A DNA stretch of 64,000 nucleotides from an uncultured bacterium (GCA_902802585.1 CADCMR010000017.1:1-64000); one strand, 5' to 3'. Counted from the stretch's first letter, positions 21,901-28,470 are shown. The notes: a model not told the origin generated them from the letters alone. Made by a program: numbers and translations.

Positions 21901-22251
21901 AACGAGACCGAGACGCCGGACACCGACGCCTGGAGTTACCTCACCACTGGCGACTTCAACGGCGACGGCATCTCCGACATCGCGATGATCAACGACGTTG
22001 GCACGGTTGCTGTTGCGACCATGGCCGCCGACGGCACCTCCAGTGCCTGGACGGTCCTCTCCGTCGTCGATACCAGCAGCTGGAACCTCGCCGGAACTAC
22101 CGACCTCAACCTCGATGGTGTCGACGACATCATCTGGTGCCAGGACGAAGTTGCTGGCGTCGGCTCGCTCGCCGGCTACTGGCAGATCAACGCTGATGAA
22201 TACAACCACCCGGTCATGACCTCGTGGCAGAACATCGGCTGGCTTGCCTGA
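9856..22251 (+). CDS. Giant repetitive surface protein, 3' part with C-terminal FG-GAP/VCBS module
   Basis: Open for ~4,131 codons from ATG 9856. That ATG has no Shine-Dalgarno sequence, so it is a continuation of the 6651 gene rather than an independent one. About fourteen further modules follow, each opening with a [LMV]YVNS.[YW]T...G...GVNAF...VTGG signature (for example at ~11500, 12090, 12600, 14650, 17310, 19025, 19460, 20160 and 20720) and followed by strands rich in G, T, N and D. Residues from ~21460 on form the propeller-like module: DFNGDGMDG, DFNGDGFDD, DYDGNGCCD, DFNGDGISD, DLNLDGVDD. The end GYWQINADEYNHPVMTSWQN resembles its sister proteins. The tandem hairpins at 22268-22337 end transcription. 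No anchor or sortase motif is visible. Confidence 0.85.
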   Translation: MDVSAAGYDVEIEDSVVGTVQAKTIYIDDDSTIDTIASATSLIIDADAVLTLTNTMPSTMHVVIDAEEGFGSRLVLDVDPEKVQLDAGSVTVISPEGKAYTALVLAGEGETVPAHLGDLYLISNDYVYFRKGNPAFVDGDTFDAATGDALFAGVNVFETRADAEAKALEVGGVLVLVGFNTSDTDVKGSSTVTTAFEFAPGGSSSLYGTDGDIYEGGDHTTMMIGSTVGTTVYGLNKAFNTSGNFTLIVKDSVFSGANFYITGNTYGSVMNGNIKAEITGSTIAGPSGTNNYSAYIGYGNFGTDEENPIDIDVTIKDSRLGVFRGINMSGTTATQINANINITVLDSTIGGHFYVINTADWVANAGANIYQSTYTAGSITVTMGGSSVTNTVRPGDSLTHGANALQVFNAPTTLHIVATEDSAVTQADWVMEWDTLIIDADARLELGHNLQFQTAYRGENANAFNGHDLDLDMAGTPITILVNMSGYEGGTHTVITAGEIYTDANLSSISVIGDNDLTGQCQLIYSGFRQIDSRYVLSRIGVFDKTDDMYVNASYTDAISGTTVGGQELFYGGNAHSEFDLAVEYASEWGGTIVVTGGNFEAQNFGGNNVDFQNGNIGEITMGSEADSLLKVGKNAVFTTADGSGKATMDIAKDATLGAVSNFKAIKFTADAEITAGTLDLSGTSIVVDVDDFTGSSHIVLTADAISGFDAANAVFIGKDADKYSMIQDGTTLVLKSAIQSNTYVNSEYTVETTGTILPDGTYLEYGFNAFSTLAEGAAALGGSANTLTVTGGSFADDVFELASGNLALADGVVINGVVVGNAKNAISVDGNVTLGGIEAISNITITTSSLLSADYIDLGTGGTIYVTGALGAGKVGNMTKIISTQAGISGASLAGDPGFYIYAQGNDVYLLDTTRIYLDPTFTEAVTGTTTFTGDTLIWGVNAFAVPSNTNLANATELNNALVTGGTLFISNWGTAGSQAGDVRTLKDVSIVAQGPTNFSIVFGNNGGGGHVVDNDINITVTNTGTPQGNTRVIHSNNDNARWTFNGNVIITFNGTGNFNTNASFGVIARSKFNGDLLQINMDGSKGMNNDADYWLFRDIAAGDYDNVKLIEVNITGVTTPNSKWAGLFAGNPNVSAKQVVLNMTDCVYRGGNWSYSLVDSGELARNTNFTVHLSGTTIEGLLSGQRKRDQNVPGTTSVYEGVRTLYVDGDKISRVQQAQMFNHFVLDARAQLIVNNNNNPRLGAIQFMAHNSSGQDSITIDVTNYDGADKMVLQAPSFSYGQQNASLDDIALYLTGDTEGKFAIGLGLSRGAFIITKNGDVLYNAQISTEDNGRAFGTSFILADHEDANAFNDYDAAKAAFDAHEAVNPGRSLFVSGNGDQSQAFYADGYAVTINGGTYDEVYGNDDEGSVASVSMKVTGGQFFTLATTDGGDVTGDARIELAGGKFGIPATYTTPDDPEEEPEIDEPEVPATIDGAKDSVGGVSSLVVSNDLSIAGSVVNWDIAYVNANTSVTGNFEATTITIDAAKTLKAEGDIVATTITIDATAYEGPTKVIAVSKSFESETPAVTIDGDIDIYDYRYVEDTLYLVSKNAGNVYLNSDWDESISGTIYNGELLVWGVNAVASMDTAIGMLTSDYTLFVTGGSYAGTYTFADNSKISIRDDATAITGLILGEGTNLTISGVTSGAVSIGSIAAVEGQTAGYNVVANSETAFGTIDGIRAFTFKAGQDISADGITYRENGGYLTVDFDGYTNGAGVGLQTVDGINNFLQYTVELADGSTVSRTTVGASNNTDKFMPYYDEAKKAVILAAPGEFAFLDPNASDADNGVVVTIDGKTSTKVYGYNESEWNVNSGRYTISGGTLFADGGEDTTFYWFFTAEPVNINIVNLRCGACVAGYNDDNPGHTRDGDFTVYAEGCTFTWFTAFAGQGTDASHQTFIVANLVPDDPEDPDTDYHYENGEWNLTFKGGTHDTNDFQVTNYANISGGTVNITFQDYLLRGDLQLFRRVYKNDGEGLEEVNVVFDNVTSPAAKWCYVWDPREGTDTKITITVTNSTFTGDDHTLGFMGGSTDGGWSGDGEFYISGFTMGGRLSGARGRNDQGNISNITGFRTLFVDGDNYARVIRDFSRIDVAATAGVLRANDINLSEASDIILRGTEGYTGDVREYIVAGNTISGILKDSAWFLDENNNEIEGYKAAIGDKTAFIYKTTGDVYLNSDYTVAVNGTTITDSDGKLNYLVFGDNAVTSFNAAIESANERVDATIQIENITARDFYTKGQKVSVNGGRVTNVYGGNQPTTEKVDSGEVDQETGEPIMVDVTVPADPVSESDITITSGATVYNVILANENSAVSGDATLTVGDGVAFVTGTTTGVLDGGMANVGGDSSLVFLGDASARTITGFDMVTLSADGMVELVGAFDGTAITIDATDYVGSTKKVLVAEGGFGDVSAITVTVEGDASYGYQFLDDGKTLVLTTTSVSDTFANTAWTEADVHNQFVGETALVWGVNAFDSFAAAANAIGQDATLTLDGGASTEDVVLKKNNDVIVNAGTVATSVGSITADGGALFVENDFVATSIAGFSALNLNANKTITVNGMEMAADSTITIDVTGYVQEASDVVVISTQDGITNLDTATISVAGENDKLFYAYYDTEDNDVHLMRVDNFYVDVAYGTAGENIQPGQVNPITGEPLIWGVNAFYYLNDGLNAMKPGQCLYINGRIGNNINTGDRMGNIYITNSTVPVLINGYTSGDQVYTGGDVWLTVENSTIATAAGSFLFGTVTMGEAWNHNQHILGNMTVNVIGSTIGGDTGAILVSGMNFVNVLGTAEEAATITFNFVDTIIRDDFTFVGDSPLGKDETFQGVTRKGANLVMNFDNVLVPQAKWWRIMDGDQESTGTVTVSIKGSTIGDFGGENMRFSLGSWQYGDPRNHQDFNFTIEDSIINGYLQSSKHDDGNHAELVNFDGKKSIVLKGDNIIRRTYWFDEITLTAGATLTGSGIRMASKGGTINVDVTGYTGKSKVLVSMNDAFENVSQINVTGAEGSEYKVLTSDRAIVIKGAVKDMYVNSTYTAETCPAGTVYNGELLFFGENAFALIDEAVPLLTDDAVLYITGGTNLLDLATWTHSISIDATAEVDYAGSDVITIAGDLANAGLFVISAAGFVGSADITVLTATSITGDGTFATDDDTYLVKVVDGTEVHLIQKKTDVFVNTEWADLADGTTVTIGEVQATVGIDAFATADAASAAVAENGTIILNGGTLSFNGAIVNTVVAQDGVVVENTNVGTGTAIGSLTLQSGSVGKTLAVRGKGILAVESGVKVSGLGMVKGASVTFAAGSVLDFDISGTTAGASPSVTNFSVLQGTPDYTITLLADQAEGEYQLASDAASFNSVVTLFVGDSSIGTASLEAELVTTKYTYTLGINDDSVLVLSVTENVLPEVPTLAYVNSEWTGLTDGTTVTVGTVSATIGYDAFADLAAGIAGVTDDGSVEVVAGTVSFADGYSKTITVDAEATVVGTATFDKALTIDGTILFDTAIATAEAAQFDGFSYITGETKYVLASLDAAKGTYLLASDAADFAGSIVFGEYTLTVGGEAVVVGDLAYSIGITDNNDLALLIDDAPVPPTPDTPVHAFVSSEWTGLADGTIVTVAGGTAKIGYDAFATLAAGIAGVTADGSVEVVGGEVSFADGYYKTITVDADATVIGTASFLNLPITINGTMAFDVALTTRTAAQFADIQFVSGDTQYTLTVDNPTVGTYMLASGLWYDANYQPVFTGVVKFGENELTVGNDITIGDFTYGLRTTGNLELMLVVDKAVAPTAEVSFINACLDGTQNMIGKIFASEEAGFSTEIKFYTLDGNVYGMSDLIEDGWTFAGVGDFNGDGMDGMLRFNNTNGLVVSDNANGNGTFTPAVLNLKNASWDIIGTGDFNGDGFDDVLVANRTASSATVGLLGYWSKGTEWTLINGYSDEWTLVDTGDYDGNGCCDMLWKNSFVGEGGGTYNAYCTWRLGDLAGGIDWSIVMVAKVNETETPDTDAWSYLTTGDFNGDGISDIAMINDVGTVAVATMAADGTSSAWTVLSVVDTSSWNLAGTTDLNLDGVDDIIWCQDEVAGVGSLAGYWQINADEYNHPVMTSWQNIGWLA
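20161..20971 (+). repeat. Duplicated module within the giant gene (561-bp offset)
   Basis: Segments 20161-20410 and 20722-20971 align without gaps at a constant 561-base (187-codon) offset. Both encode SEWTGL.DGT.VTV followed by GYDAFA.LAAGIAGVT and DGSVEVV. They are the most alike pair of modules in the protein, so this looks like a recent tandem duplication. Confidence 0.7.
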
Positions 22252-22267
22252 TAGCTCCCAGCAGCTG

Positions 22268-22337
22268 AGAGTTCAGTTCGCTGAACTCAACGCAACGGCC
22301 CCCGCATTCGGAAACGGATGCGGGGGCTTTTCCCTTT
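22268..22337 (+). terminator. Tandem hairpins with intrinsic terminator after the giant gene
   Basis: A perfect 8-bp stem with a TTCG tetraloop (22268-22287) is followed by a 10-bp GC-rich stem (22297-22306 with 22317-22326) and a T-rich tail. Confidence 0.85.
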
Positions 22338-22622
22338 TAAAAACATGCGTCGGGAGGAAGGGAAACGAAGCGGATCGCCGGGGGCAGGGGGGCAAGCCCT
22401 CCGGACGGTCAAACAGAAAGGTATATGCGCCAAGCCCATAATCCCGCCGGAGGCTGCCTGCTAGTCCGGTTAAGCAGATAAGGTATAGAATGCAGGGCAG
22501 ACGATTTCGCAGGACAAAACGAAGTCCGGTACTGACCGATAAATGCGTCGGGTGGACAACGAAAGCCAATGCACCTATCGCAGGACTTCAAGGGGACAGA
22601 GAATCCGGTCCACGCCGTGTCA

Positions 22623-22811
22623 AACCGCCGTATGCCGAATGGCAGGAACGGGGATGAAAGAAGGCGGCTGCCCTGCTAAGGACAATCGCCGTATGCCGAA
22701 TGGCAGGAACGGGGATGAAAGAAGGCGGCTGCCCCGCTAAGGACAACCGCCGTATGCCGAATGGCAGGAACGGGATGAAAGAAGGCGGCTGCCCTGCTAA
22801 GGACAACCGCC
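22623..22811. repeat. Three tandem 61-bp repeats with internal hairpins
   Basis: Units start at 22623, 22684 and 22745 (61, 61 and 60 bases), followed by a partial unit (AACCGCC, 22805-22811). Differences are a C/T or two and one missing G. Each unit can form an outer CCGCC/GGCGG stem and an inner TGCC-GAAT-GGCA hairpin. There is no spacer variation, so it is not a CRISPR array. The flanking ~290 bases (22338-22622) hold nothing I recognise. Confidence 0.85.
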
Positions 22812-22833
22812 TGTTTGATTGGTATGTCTGATT

Positions 22834-22867
22834 GGATAGGACCCATAGGTCCCATAAGACCAATATG
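22834..22867. repeat. Intergenic ATAGGTCCCATAAGA-type repeat
   Basis: Contains GGATAGGACCCATAGGTCCC followed by ATAAGACCAATATG. It is related to the clusters at 5253-5292 and 28330-28360. It sits just past the 3' end of the leftward gene that stops at 22883. Confidence 0.6.
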
Positions 22868-22882
22868 CCCAGTTTTCCCGGC

Positions 22883-25800
22883 TTACGAGATCATGGCGAT
22901 GTTCTGCCAGGTGGTGAGCTGCTTGTCATTGATCTGCCAGTAGCCCGCGAGACCGAGACTGTCGCTGTACCACGCGATGTCGTCCGTGCCGTCGGCGTTG
23001 AAGTCGCCGACGCCCGCGAGCGTCCAGGAGGACTGATCAACGGCGCTGAGGATGGACCAGGAATTGAGATAGCCGTCGCCGACGCCCCAGATACCCACGA
23101 CGCCGACGTCGTTGATCATGGCGATATCGTGCGAGCCGTTGCCGTCGAAGTCGCCCGAGCAGAGGAAATTCCACTCCTTCGGATTCGCGACGCTGACCAT
23201 GCGCCAGTCGACCGGATTATCCACGATCCACGTGCAGTACGCGTTGTAGGTCAATCCGCCTTCGCCGATGAAGCTGTTGCGCCAGAGCATGTCGCACTTG
23301 CCGTCGCCGTTGAAATCGCCGGTCGAGACGCATTCCCACTCCGGCGAATACCCGTTGATGAGCGTCCAGGTCACGCCGCTTTCCCAGTAGCCCAGCAGTC
23401 CGACGGTGTCGGATGCTCCGGTGGGGTTCGCGATCAGCACGTCGCCCGTTCCGTTGCCGTTGAAGTCGCCTGTGCCGAGGATGTTCCAGCCCGCGTTCTT
23501 CAAGTTCAGCACCTGCGGCGTGAACGTGCCGTTTCCGTTCGCCATCTCTCCGACCACATAGCCCTCTGTGTTCACGCGCAGGAAGTCGTCGAGTTTGTCG
23601 CCGTTGAAGTCACCGGTGCCGACGACCGTCCAGCCCGGATCAAGCGTGAGCCCGAGGCCCCACGCTTCGCCGTTCTGGTAGATCGTGACCGTGCTGTCTT
23701 TCTGCGCTGCGAGCGTGTCGAAGTGGTCGCCGTTGAAGTCGCCTTCGAAGAAGAGTTTGTCTCCTGCCGGAGGCGTGCTTCCCGAGACCGTGACGGTCAG
23801 CTTGTAGTCATTGCTCAGGTTCAGCGCGTAGGTCACGCCATTGATCTCCACCGTGCCGCCGACCGTGAGCGTGCCGAGCGTCGCGCCGGAGGTGCTCTTC
23901 ACCGTGAGCAGACTTTCGGCAGTGATGACCTTGGTGTCGAATTCGTAGGCATATTCCATGAGGTTGTACGTGCCGTTCGCCTGCGAGCCGTTGACCGTGA
24001 GCGTGCAGTTGAAATCCTCATTCGGATCGAAGTTCGCATCGTCGTCCATCAGGAATTCGCCGCCCGGGGCGGCATTCGAGATGTCGAGGTCGAGCGTACC
24101 GCCGTACATTCTGAAAACCGTATAGATATCGTGCAGGACGCCCGTGACGACGCCGCCAGTGCTGACCGTAAGCGCCCTCAGATAGCCGCCGGATTCCACT
24201 TTCACTGTGCCGCCCGAGCTGACGGTGCATCCCGCGGTGCCGCCGGATTCCACGACCATGACGCCGCCGTCCAGCAGGGTCGCACCCGCGGAGTCCGCAC
24301 CGGCCTTCACCGTGACGTCGCCATTGGTGACTGTGGCGGACCCGAAGTCGCCGCCGCTTTCGATGATGACATGGCCGCCGTCGGAAACGACCACGCCGGA
24401 GCAGAAACCGCCGTTGTTCACGATGACCGTGCCGCCGTTCTTCACGATGGTGTTGCTGGACACGAGTTTCCCTTTGGGCGCCTGATACGCCCAGCCGTCG
24501 CTTTCGATCACGAACACGCCGCCGTTCACGACCACATTCTTCGCCATGACGTCGTCGTAGATGAACATTGTGCCGCCGGAGTTCACAAGGGTGTCCACCG
24601 CATCGCCGTCGGAGCAGATCCTGAGCACGCCGCCGTAGTTGACCGCGGTGTTTCTCGCATCGCCGCCGGAGTACACTTCCATGACGCCGCCCGCGTTGAC
24701 GAGGGACTTATCCGCCAGGCCGCCGTCGTAGACCCGGAGCATGCCTTCCGCGTTGATCTCGGATTCGGTCGCCGTTCCGCCGGAGGAAACGACGAGTACG
24801 CCGCCGGAATTGACGATGATCCCGGAGACGGTCGTGCCGGATCCGATCGTTTTCGTCTCGTCGGACAGACCACCTTCGCCGAAGTCTTCTCCTGTGGCGC
24901 GGACCATCAATGTCAGCTCGTCGCCCACAAGATTCAGCAGACAGTCCGTATCGCCGATGGTCGTGATCTTGCCGACCGTGAGCGTACCGACAGCTCCGTT
25001 GCGGATCGTGTTGACGGTAATGGTCTTGTCGAATCCGGCGGCGCCCTTTGCCAGGCTGAACGTGCCGATCCACGGTCCGTTGCTGAATAAGACCGAATAC
25101 TCCGGAGCGCCCTGAATGAGGCTCAGGTCATTCACGCACGGAAGCTGCACGGCGCCGACAACGCTGTATGTAGGCATCGTAAACTTAACGACACCGCCGG
25201 ACGACACGACAAGCTGTGATTCCGGGGCCAGGACAAAGTCCTGCATTGCGATAACGCCGCCGGAAAGCACCGTGGCGCTTGAAAGCTGCGTCGAACTTGA
25301 AACATTCAGGGAACCGCCGGAACTGACCACGATATTGGATACGGATCCGTTTCCGACATAGAAACGTCCGCCGTTCAGGACATCGATCCGGTTCGCGGAG
25401 CACGGGGCGGCAAAATAAAGAGCCCCGGAATGCACCTGATAGGAGGAAATGAAGCCGTTCTGGAAGGCAAAGGCGGACCCGGCGTAGGAACCGGAAACGC
25501 TCTCCCCGTAGCGCAGATCGAGATTCAGCTCCGCACCGTCCTCGCAGGTGAGCCCCGTGACGGAGCCGTCGTACAAACCGAACGATCCGCCGGACAGGAC
25601 ATTGACCGTTTTCGCGGAGCACCCGCTCGACAGCAACAGATTGCATCCGGAATGGATGGTATAGCCCGAAACAATGCCGTCCTTGATCACGAAGGCGGAT
25701 CCGGCGTAGGAACCGGAAATGACCGTCTTCGTGTTGAAGCCGATGTTGAGCAGTGCTCCGGCATCGGCGGACAGTTGCGTGACGGTGGAATAGTCGGAGG

Positions 25801-28264
25801 CGGAGGCATTGGTGTTCTGGCGGATGTAGAACGATCCGCCGGACCGGACAGTCGCGCCGGAAACACTCGCGGTTGCGGAGTTGAGCCATAGTCTGCCGCC
25901 GGAACTGATCACGGTCCCATTGGCAATCGCGGTATAGTAAAGCGTCAGATCGCCGCCGGAAAGGATATTGACATTGTTCGCCGAGCAGCCGTCCGTAAGA
26001 GAGACACTTCCTTCATGGATGTCATAGTCGGAAAGCTTTCCGCCGGAGATCAGGAAGGCGGACCCCGCATAGGTGCCGGAAAGGAACGTGGCGCTGTTGA
26101 CGCCGATGCTCTGAACCGCGCCGGAATCCAGGACGATGCCCGTCGCGGAGGCATGGTTGCGGTTTATGAAGGAACCGCCGGACAGAACATGGATCCCGTT
26201 TGCGGACCCGGTGGACTCGATCAGAATGGAGCCGCCGGACGTGGCGGTCAGGTCGGAGGCATAGCCGCCTGAAATATCCACGCACCCGGAGAGACCGGCG
26301 GTGATCTGCGTGGCGGAACCGCCGTTGTTCAGTATGATCATGCCGTTCCGGAACGAGTAGCCGGTGATTTTGCCGTCATCGATCTCAAATGTGGAACCGT
26401 TGGACTTCCCGCTGATATAGGTGCCGGAAGCGATATGGATGGCGAGGTAGGCGCCCTCTTCGGCGTCGATGTTGGTCACGGATGCGCCGGAAGAAACACT
26501 GAGGTGGCCGACATTATGGACCGTGACGCTGTTGACGGATCCGCCCGAGGAAACATCGACATAGCCGAAGACCTCCAGATTTCTGACATTTCCGTCGTTG
26601 AAGACCGACATGCCGCCTTCTCCCATGACGGTTGCGGATCTGACCTGTCCGCCGCTGCTGACCATGACTTTCCCGGCGTTGTAGACCTTGCAGTCGGAGA
26701 AGACACCCTTGTTCCGAATGATGACGCTGCCGGCGGAAAAGACTTTGCAGTTGACCGCGGAAGCGCCGCTTTCGATGAAAAGCCTGGTCCTGGTGTAAAT
26801 GGAAGCGCCGGAACACAGACCGGACGAATACCGGATGTCATTCCCGTTGGAGACGACGTTGACGGAATTGTTCTGTCCGACGCACAGAAACAGCTCTGCG
26901 CCGTGCACCGCGGAAATCCCAGACGCATTCCCCGCGGCTCCGATCCAGAAAGACCCGCCGGAGGAAATCGTCGCTTCGGCAGCGGAGCCGCCGGAAACCC
27001 GCATGATGCCGCCGCGCAGCACCTCCGTCCGGGATGCCTTGCCGCCTGACACCTCGTACACGGCGCCGGCGGAAACCGTTGTCCTGCTGACAAGGCCGTT
27101 GGAAAGCGTCGCGAAAGCGGAGGAACATTTGAGGTGAACATTCTCAACCGTGCCGCCTACAACATTCAAGGAGCCCGAGTTTACCGTGACTCCGGACACG
27201 GATCCGCCGGAAGAAACGTGCGCGAAAGAGGATTTTATGATCGTAACATCCTGCGCGGTACCGCCGGAGGAAACATGCAGATAACTACTCATTTTATTAA
27301 TGTACGCATCAAGAGTGACGTCGGAGACCAGTCCGCCCTGGGAAACATAGATGAATCCGCCTTCAGCCTCGACGGCCTGCGCCGTTCCGCCGGAGAAAAC
27401 ATTGAGTCTGCCTGTATTGTTAAGCGTCGTACTGAGAGCAAGCGCATCGTCTCTGACGTTCATGAATCCGACGGATTCGACTCTTGTGTAATAAGCGGAT
27501 CCGCCTGAGATGACGGAGCAGGATGCCATGGTGCCGATTCTTGCACGTTTAATGATGCCGGACACCGTTACACTGGCACTCTGATAAAAAAAGCCGTTAT
27601 CCAGTATGCCGCCGGATAGAATCGTAATATAAGAAGCGGCTGATCCGGAGATGAAATTCGCAGTCCCTCCGGAGGAAATGATCAGCGAGGCGCCGGCTTC
27701 CAATACGACAGAACTTGCAGCGGCGTTGGATCCGAGCAGTGTGAGCGAGGCATACGGACCGACGGTAGCGTTGTTCACATATCCCCCGGCACTGCAGTAC
27801 AGACGGGCATACCGATTGGACATCCCGGAAATTAGGGCTTGTATGATAGTCCCGCTGGAAACATGGGCGCTTCCGTTCGACAGTGTCAAGTTGACGACGC
27901 TGCCGCTTATGACATCCAGTCGACCGTTGTCTTGGACCGTCGTATTGTTTGCCTGCGTCCTCAGAAGAACCATTTTCCCGTAGTTCAGGACCGTGTCGCC
28001 TTCCGTATAGGCTTTCTCGATATCCACGGATCCGCCGGAAGAAACGGTGCAGGACAGATTGATTCCGCCGGAACTGACTTTGAGATATCCTCCTGTCTTG
28101 ACAGTCGTGTTCGTTCCCGTGCCGCCGGAGAAAACGAACATCTGTCCGCCGGATAGAACGAACGTCTCGACCGCGAGGCCGCTGGCGTATACATTGAGGA
28201 TGTCCGACTGGTATCTGACCAGTCCGCTGACAGCTTGCCCGCTTGAAACGTTGTATGTTGACAT
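22883..28264 (-). CDS. AIDA-type repeat surface protein with C-terminal FG-GAP/VCBS module
   Basis: A 1,793-residue protein starting at ATG 28264 with an AAAGG ribosome-binding site. Residues 1-~1,450 are ~20-residue repeats of the AIDA/autotransporter-passenger type (VSSGG...V..GG, SSGGTA..), predicted to form a beta-solenoid. There is no autotransporter barrel. Residues ~1,490-1,793 carry the family's C-terminal module: DFNGDHFDT, DFNGDKLDD, DFNGNGTGD, DFNGDGKCD, DFDGNGSHD, DFNADGTDD, ending GYWQINDKQLTTWQNIAMIS. No signal peptide is visible at MSTYNVSSGQAVSG. Probable role: surface adhesin or matrix protein (inference). The N-terminal repeat part uses more A/T-ending codons than the C-terminal part, which suggests a mosaic origin. 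Confidence 0.85.
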   Translation of the reverse strand: MSTYNVSSGQAVSGLVRYQSDILNVYASGLAVETFVLSGGQMFVFSGGTGTNTTVKTGGYLKVSSGGINLSCTVSSGGSVDIEKAYTEGDTVLNYGKMVLLRTQANNTTVQDNGRLDVISGSVVNLTLSNGSAHVSSGTIIQALISGMSNRYARLYCSAGGYVNNATVGPYASLTLLGSNAAASSVVLEAGASLIISSGGTANFISGSAASYITILSGGILDNGFFYQSASVTVSGIIKRARIGTMASCSVISGGSAYYTRVESVGFMNVRDDALALSTTLNNTGRLNVFSGGTAQAVEAEGGFIYVSQGGLVSDVTLDAYINKMSSYLHVSSGGTAQDVTIIKSSFAHVSSGGSVSGVTVNSGSLNVVGGTVENVHLKCSSAFATLSNGLVSRTTVSAGAVYEVSGGKASRTEVLRGGIMRVSGGSAAEATISSGGSFWIGAAGNASGISAVHGAELFLCVGQNNSVNVVSNGNDIRYSSGLCSGASIYTRTRLFIESGASAVNCKVFSAGSVIIRNKGVFSDCKVYNAGKVMVSSGGQVRSATVMGEGGMSVFNDGNVRNLEVFGYVDVSSGGSVNSVTVHNVGHLSVSSGASVTNIDAEEGAYLAIHIASGTYISGKSNGSTFEIDDGKITGYSFRNGMIILNNGGSATQITAGLSGCVDISGGYASDLTATSGGSILIESTGSANGIHVLSGGSFINRNHASATGIVLDSGAVQSIGVNSATFLSGTYAGSAFLISGGKLSDYDIHEGSVSLTDGCSANNVNILSGGDLTLYYTAIANGTVISSGGRLWLNSATASVSGATVRSGGSFYIRQNTNASASDYSTVTQLSADAGALLNIGFNTKTVISGSYAGSAFVIKDGIVSGYTIHSGCNLLLSSGCSAKTVNVLSGGSFGLYDGSVTGLTCEDGAELNLDLRYGESVSGSYAGSAFAFQNGFISSYQVHSGALYFAAPCSANRIDVLNGGRFYVGNGSVSNIVVSSGGSLNVSSSTQLSSATVLSGGVIAMQDFVLAPESQLVVSSGGVVKFTMPTYSVVGAVQLPCVNDLSLIQGAPEYSVLFSNGPWIGTFSLAKGAAGFDKTITVNTIRNGAVGTLTVGKITTIGDTDCLLNLVGDELTLMVRATGEDFGEGGLSDETKTIGSGTTVSGIIVNSGGVLVVSSGGTATESEINAEGMLRVYDGGLADKSLVNAGGVMEVYSGGDARNTAVNYGGVLRICSDGDAVDTLVNSGGTMFIYDDVMAKNVVVNGGVFVIESDGWAYQAPKGKLVSSNTIVKNGGTVIVNNGGFCSGVVVSDGGHVIIESGGDFGSATVTNGDVTVKAGADSAGATLLDGGVMVVESGGTAGCTVSSGGTVKVESGGYLRALTVSTGGVVTGVLHDIYTVFRMYGGTLDLDISNAAPGGEFLMDDDANFDPNEDFNCTLTVNGSQANGTYNLMEYAYEFDTKVITAESLLTVKSTSGATLGTLTVGGTVEINGVTYALNLSNDYKLTVTVSGSTPPAGDKLFFEGDFNGDHFDTLAAQKDSTVTIYQNGEAWGLGLTLDPGWTVVGTGDFNGDKLDDFLRVNTEGYVVGEMANGNGTFTPQVLNLKNAGWNILGTGDFNGNGTGDVLIANPTGASDTVGLLGYWESGVTWTLINGYSPEWECVSTGDFNGDGKCDMLWRNSFIGEGGLTYNAYCTWIVDNPVDWRMVSVANPKEWNFLCSGDFDGNGSHDIAMINDVGVVGIWGVGDGYLNSWSILSAVDQSSWTLAGVGDFNADGTDDIAWYSDSLGLAGYWQINDKQLTTWQNIAMIS

Positions 28265-28293
28265 GGTTGTTTGCCTTTCGTTTTGTGTTTGTG

Positions 28294-28470
28294 TTATATG
28301 TTATGTTGTTTTGAGTTCAAATCTGGGGGGATAGGTCCCATAGGACGTATCGGCCGTACAGGAAATATAGCTAAATGCCTGATGTGCGTGAACGCAGCCC
28401 GGCTTTTGAGGATGGCGGCCTTGATGACCTTCACATCCTCAACAAAATCTGGCACGTTGTTTTTACTCAT
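28294..28470 (-). pseudogene. Possible remnant of a DUF1016/YhcG-type nuclease N-terminus
   Basis: A 58-codon frame begins MSKNNVPDFVEDVKVIKAAI and continues LKSR. This resembles the N-terminal helices of PDDEXK DUF1016 proteins, where a D(I/V)K..I..SR pattern is usual. The resemblance ends after ~25 residues and the rest is translated intergenic repeat. It lies just upstream of the surface-protein gene on the same strand, so it could instead be a short leader ORF. The assignment is weak. Confidence 0.3.
28330..28360. repeat. Intergenic ATAGGTCCCATAGGA-type repeat
   Basis: Contains GGATAGGTCCCATAGGACGT, the same word family as at 5253-5292 and 22834-22867. Confidence 0.55.

Noticed and set aside
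9808-22209. A 4,133-codon open frame on the minus strand, opposite the giant gene
   Set aside because: It is codon-aligned with the plus-strand gene and exists only because that gene avoids TTA, CTA and TCA codons. Its translation is Asp/Val/Gly/Arg-rich with no domain; the plus strand carries the repeats, FG-GAP motifs, ribosome-binding site and terminator.
22623-22811. Possible CRISPR array
   Set aside because: The 61-base units abut with no unique spacers and no cas genes are present.
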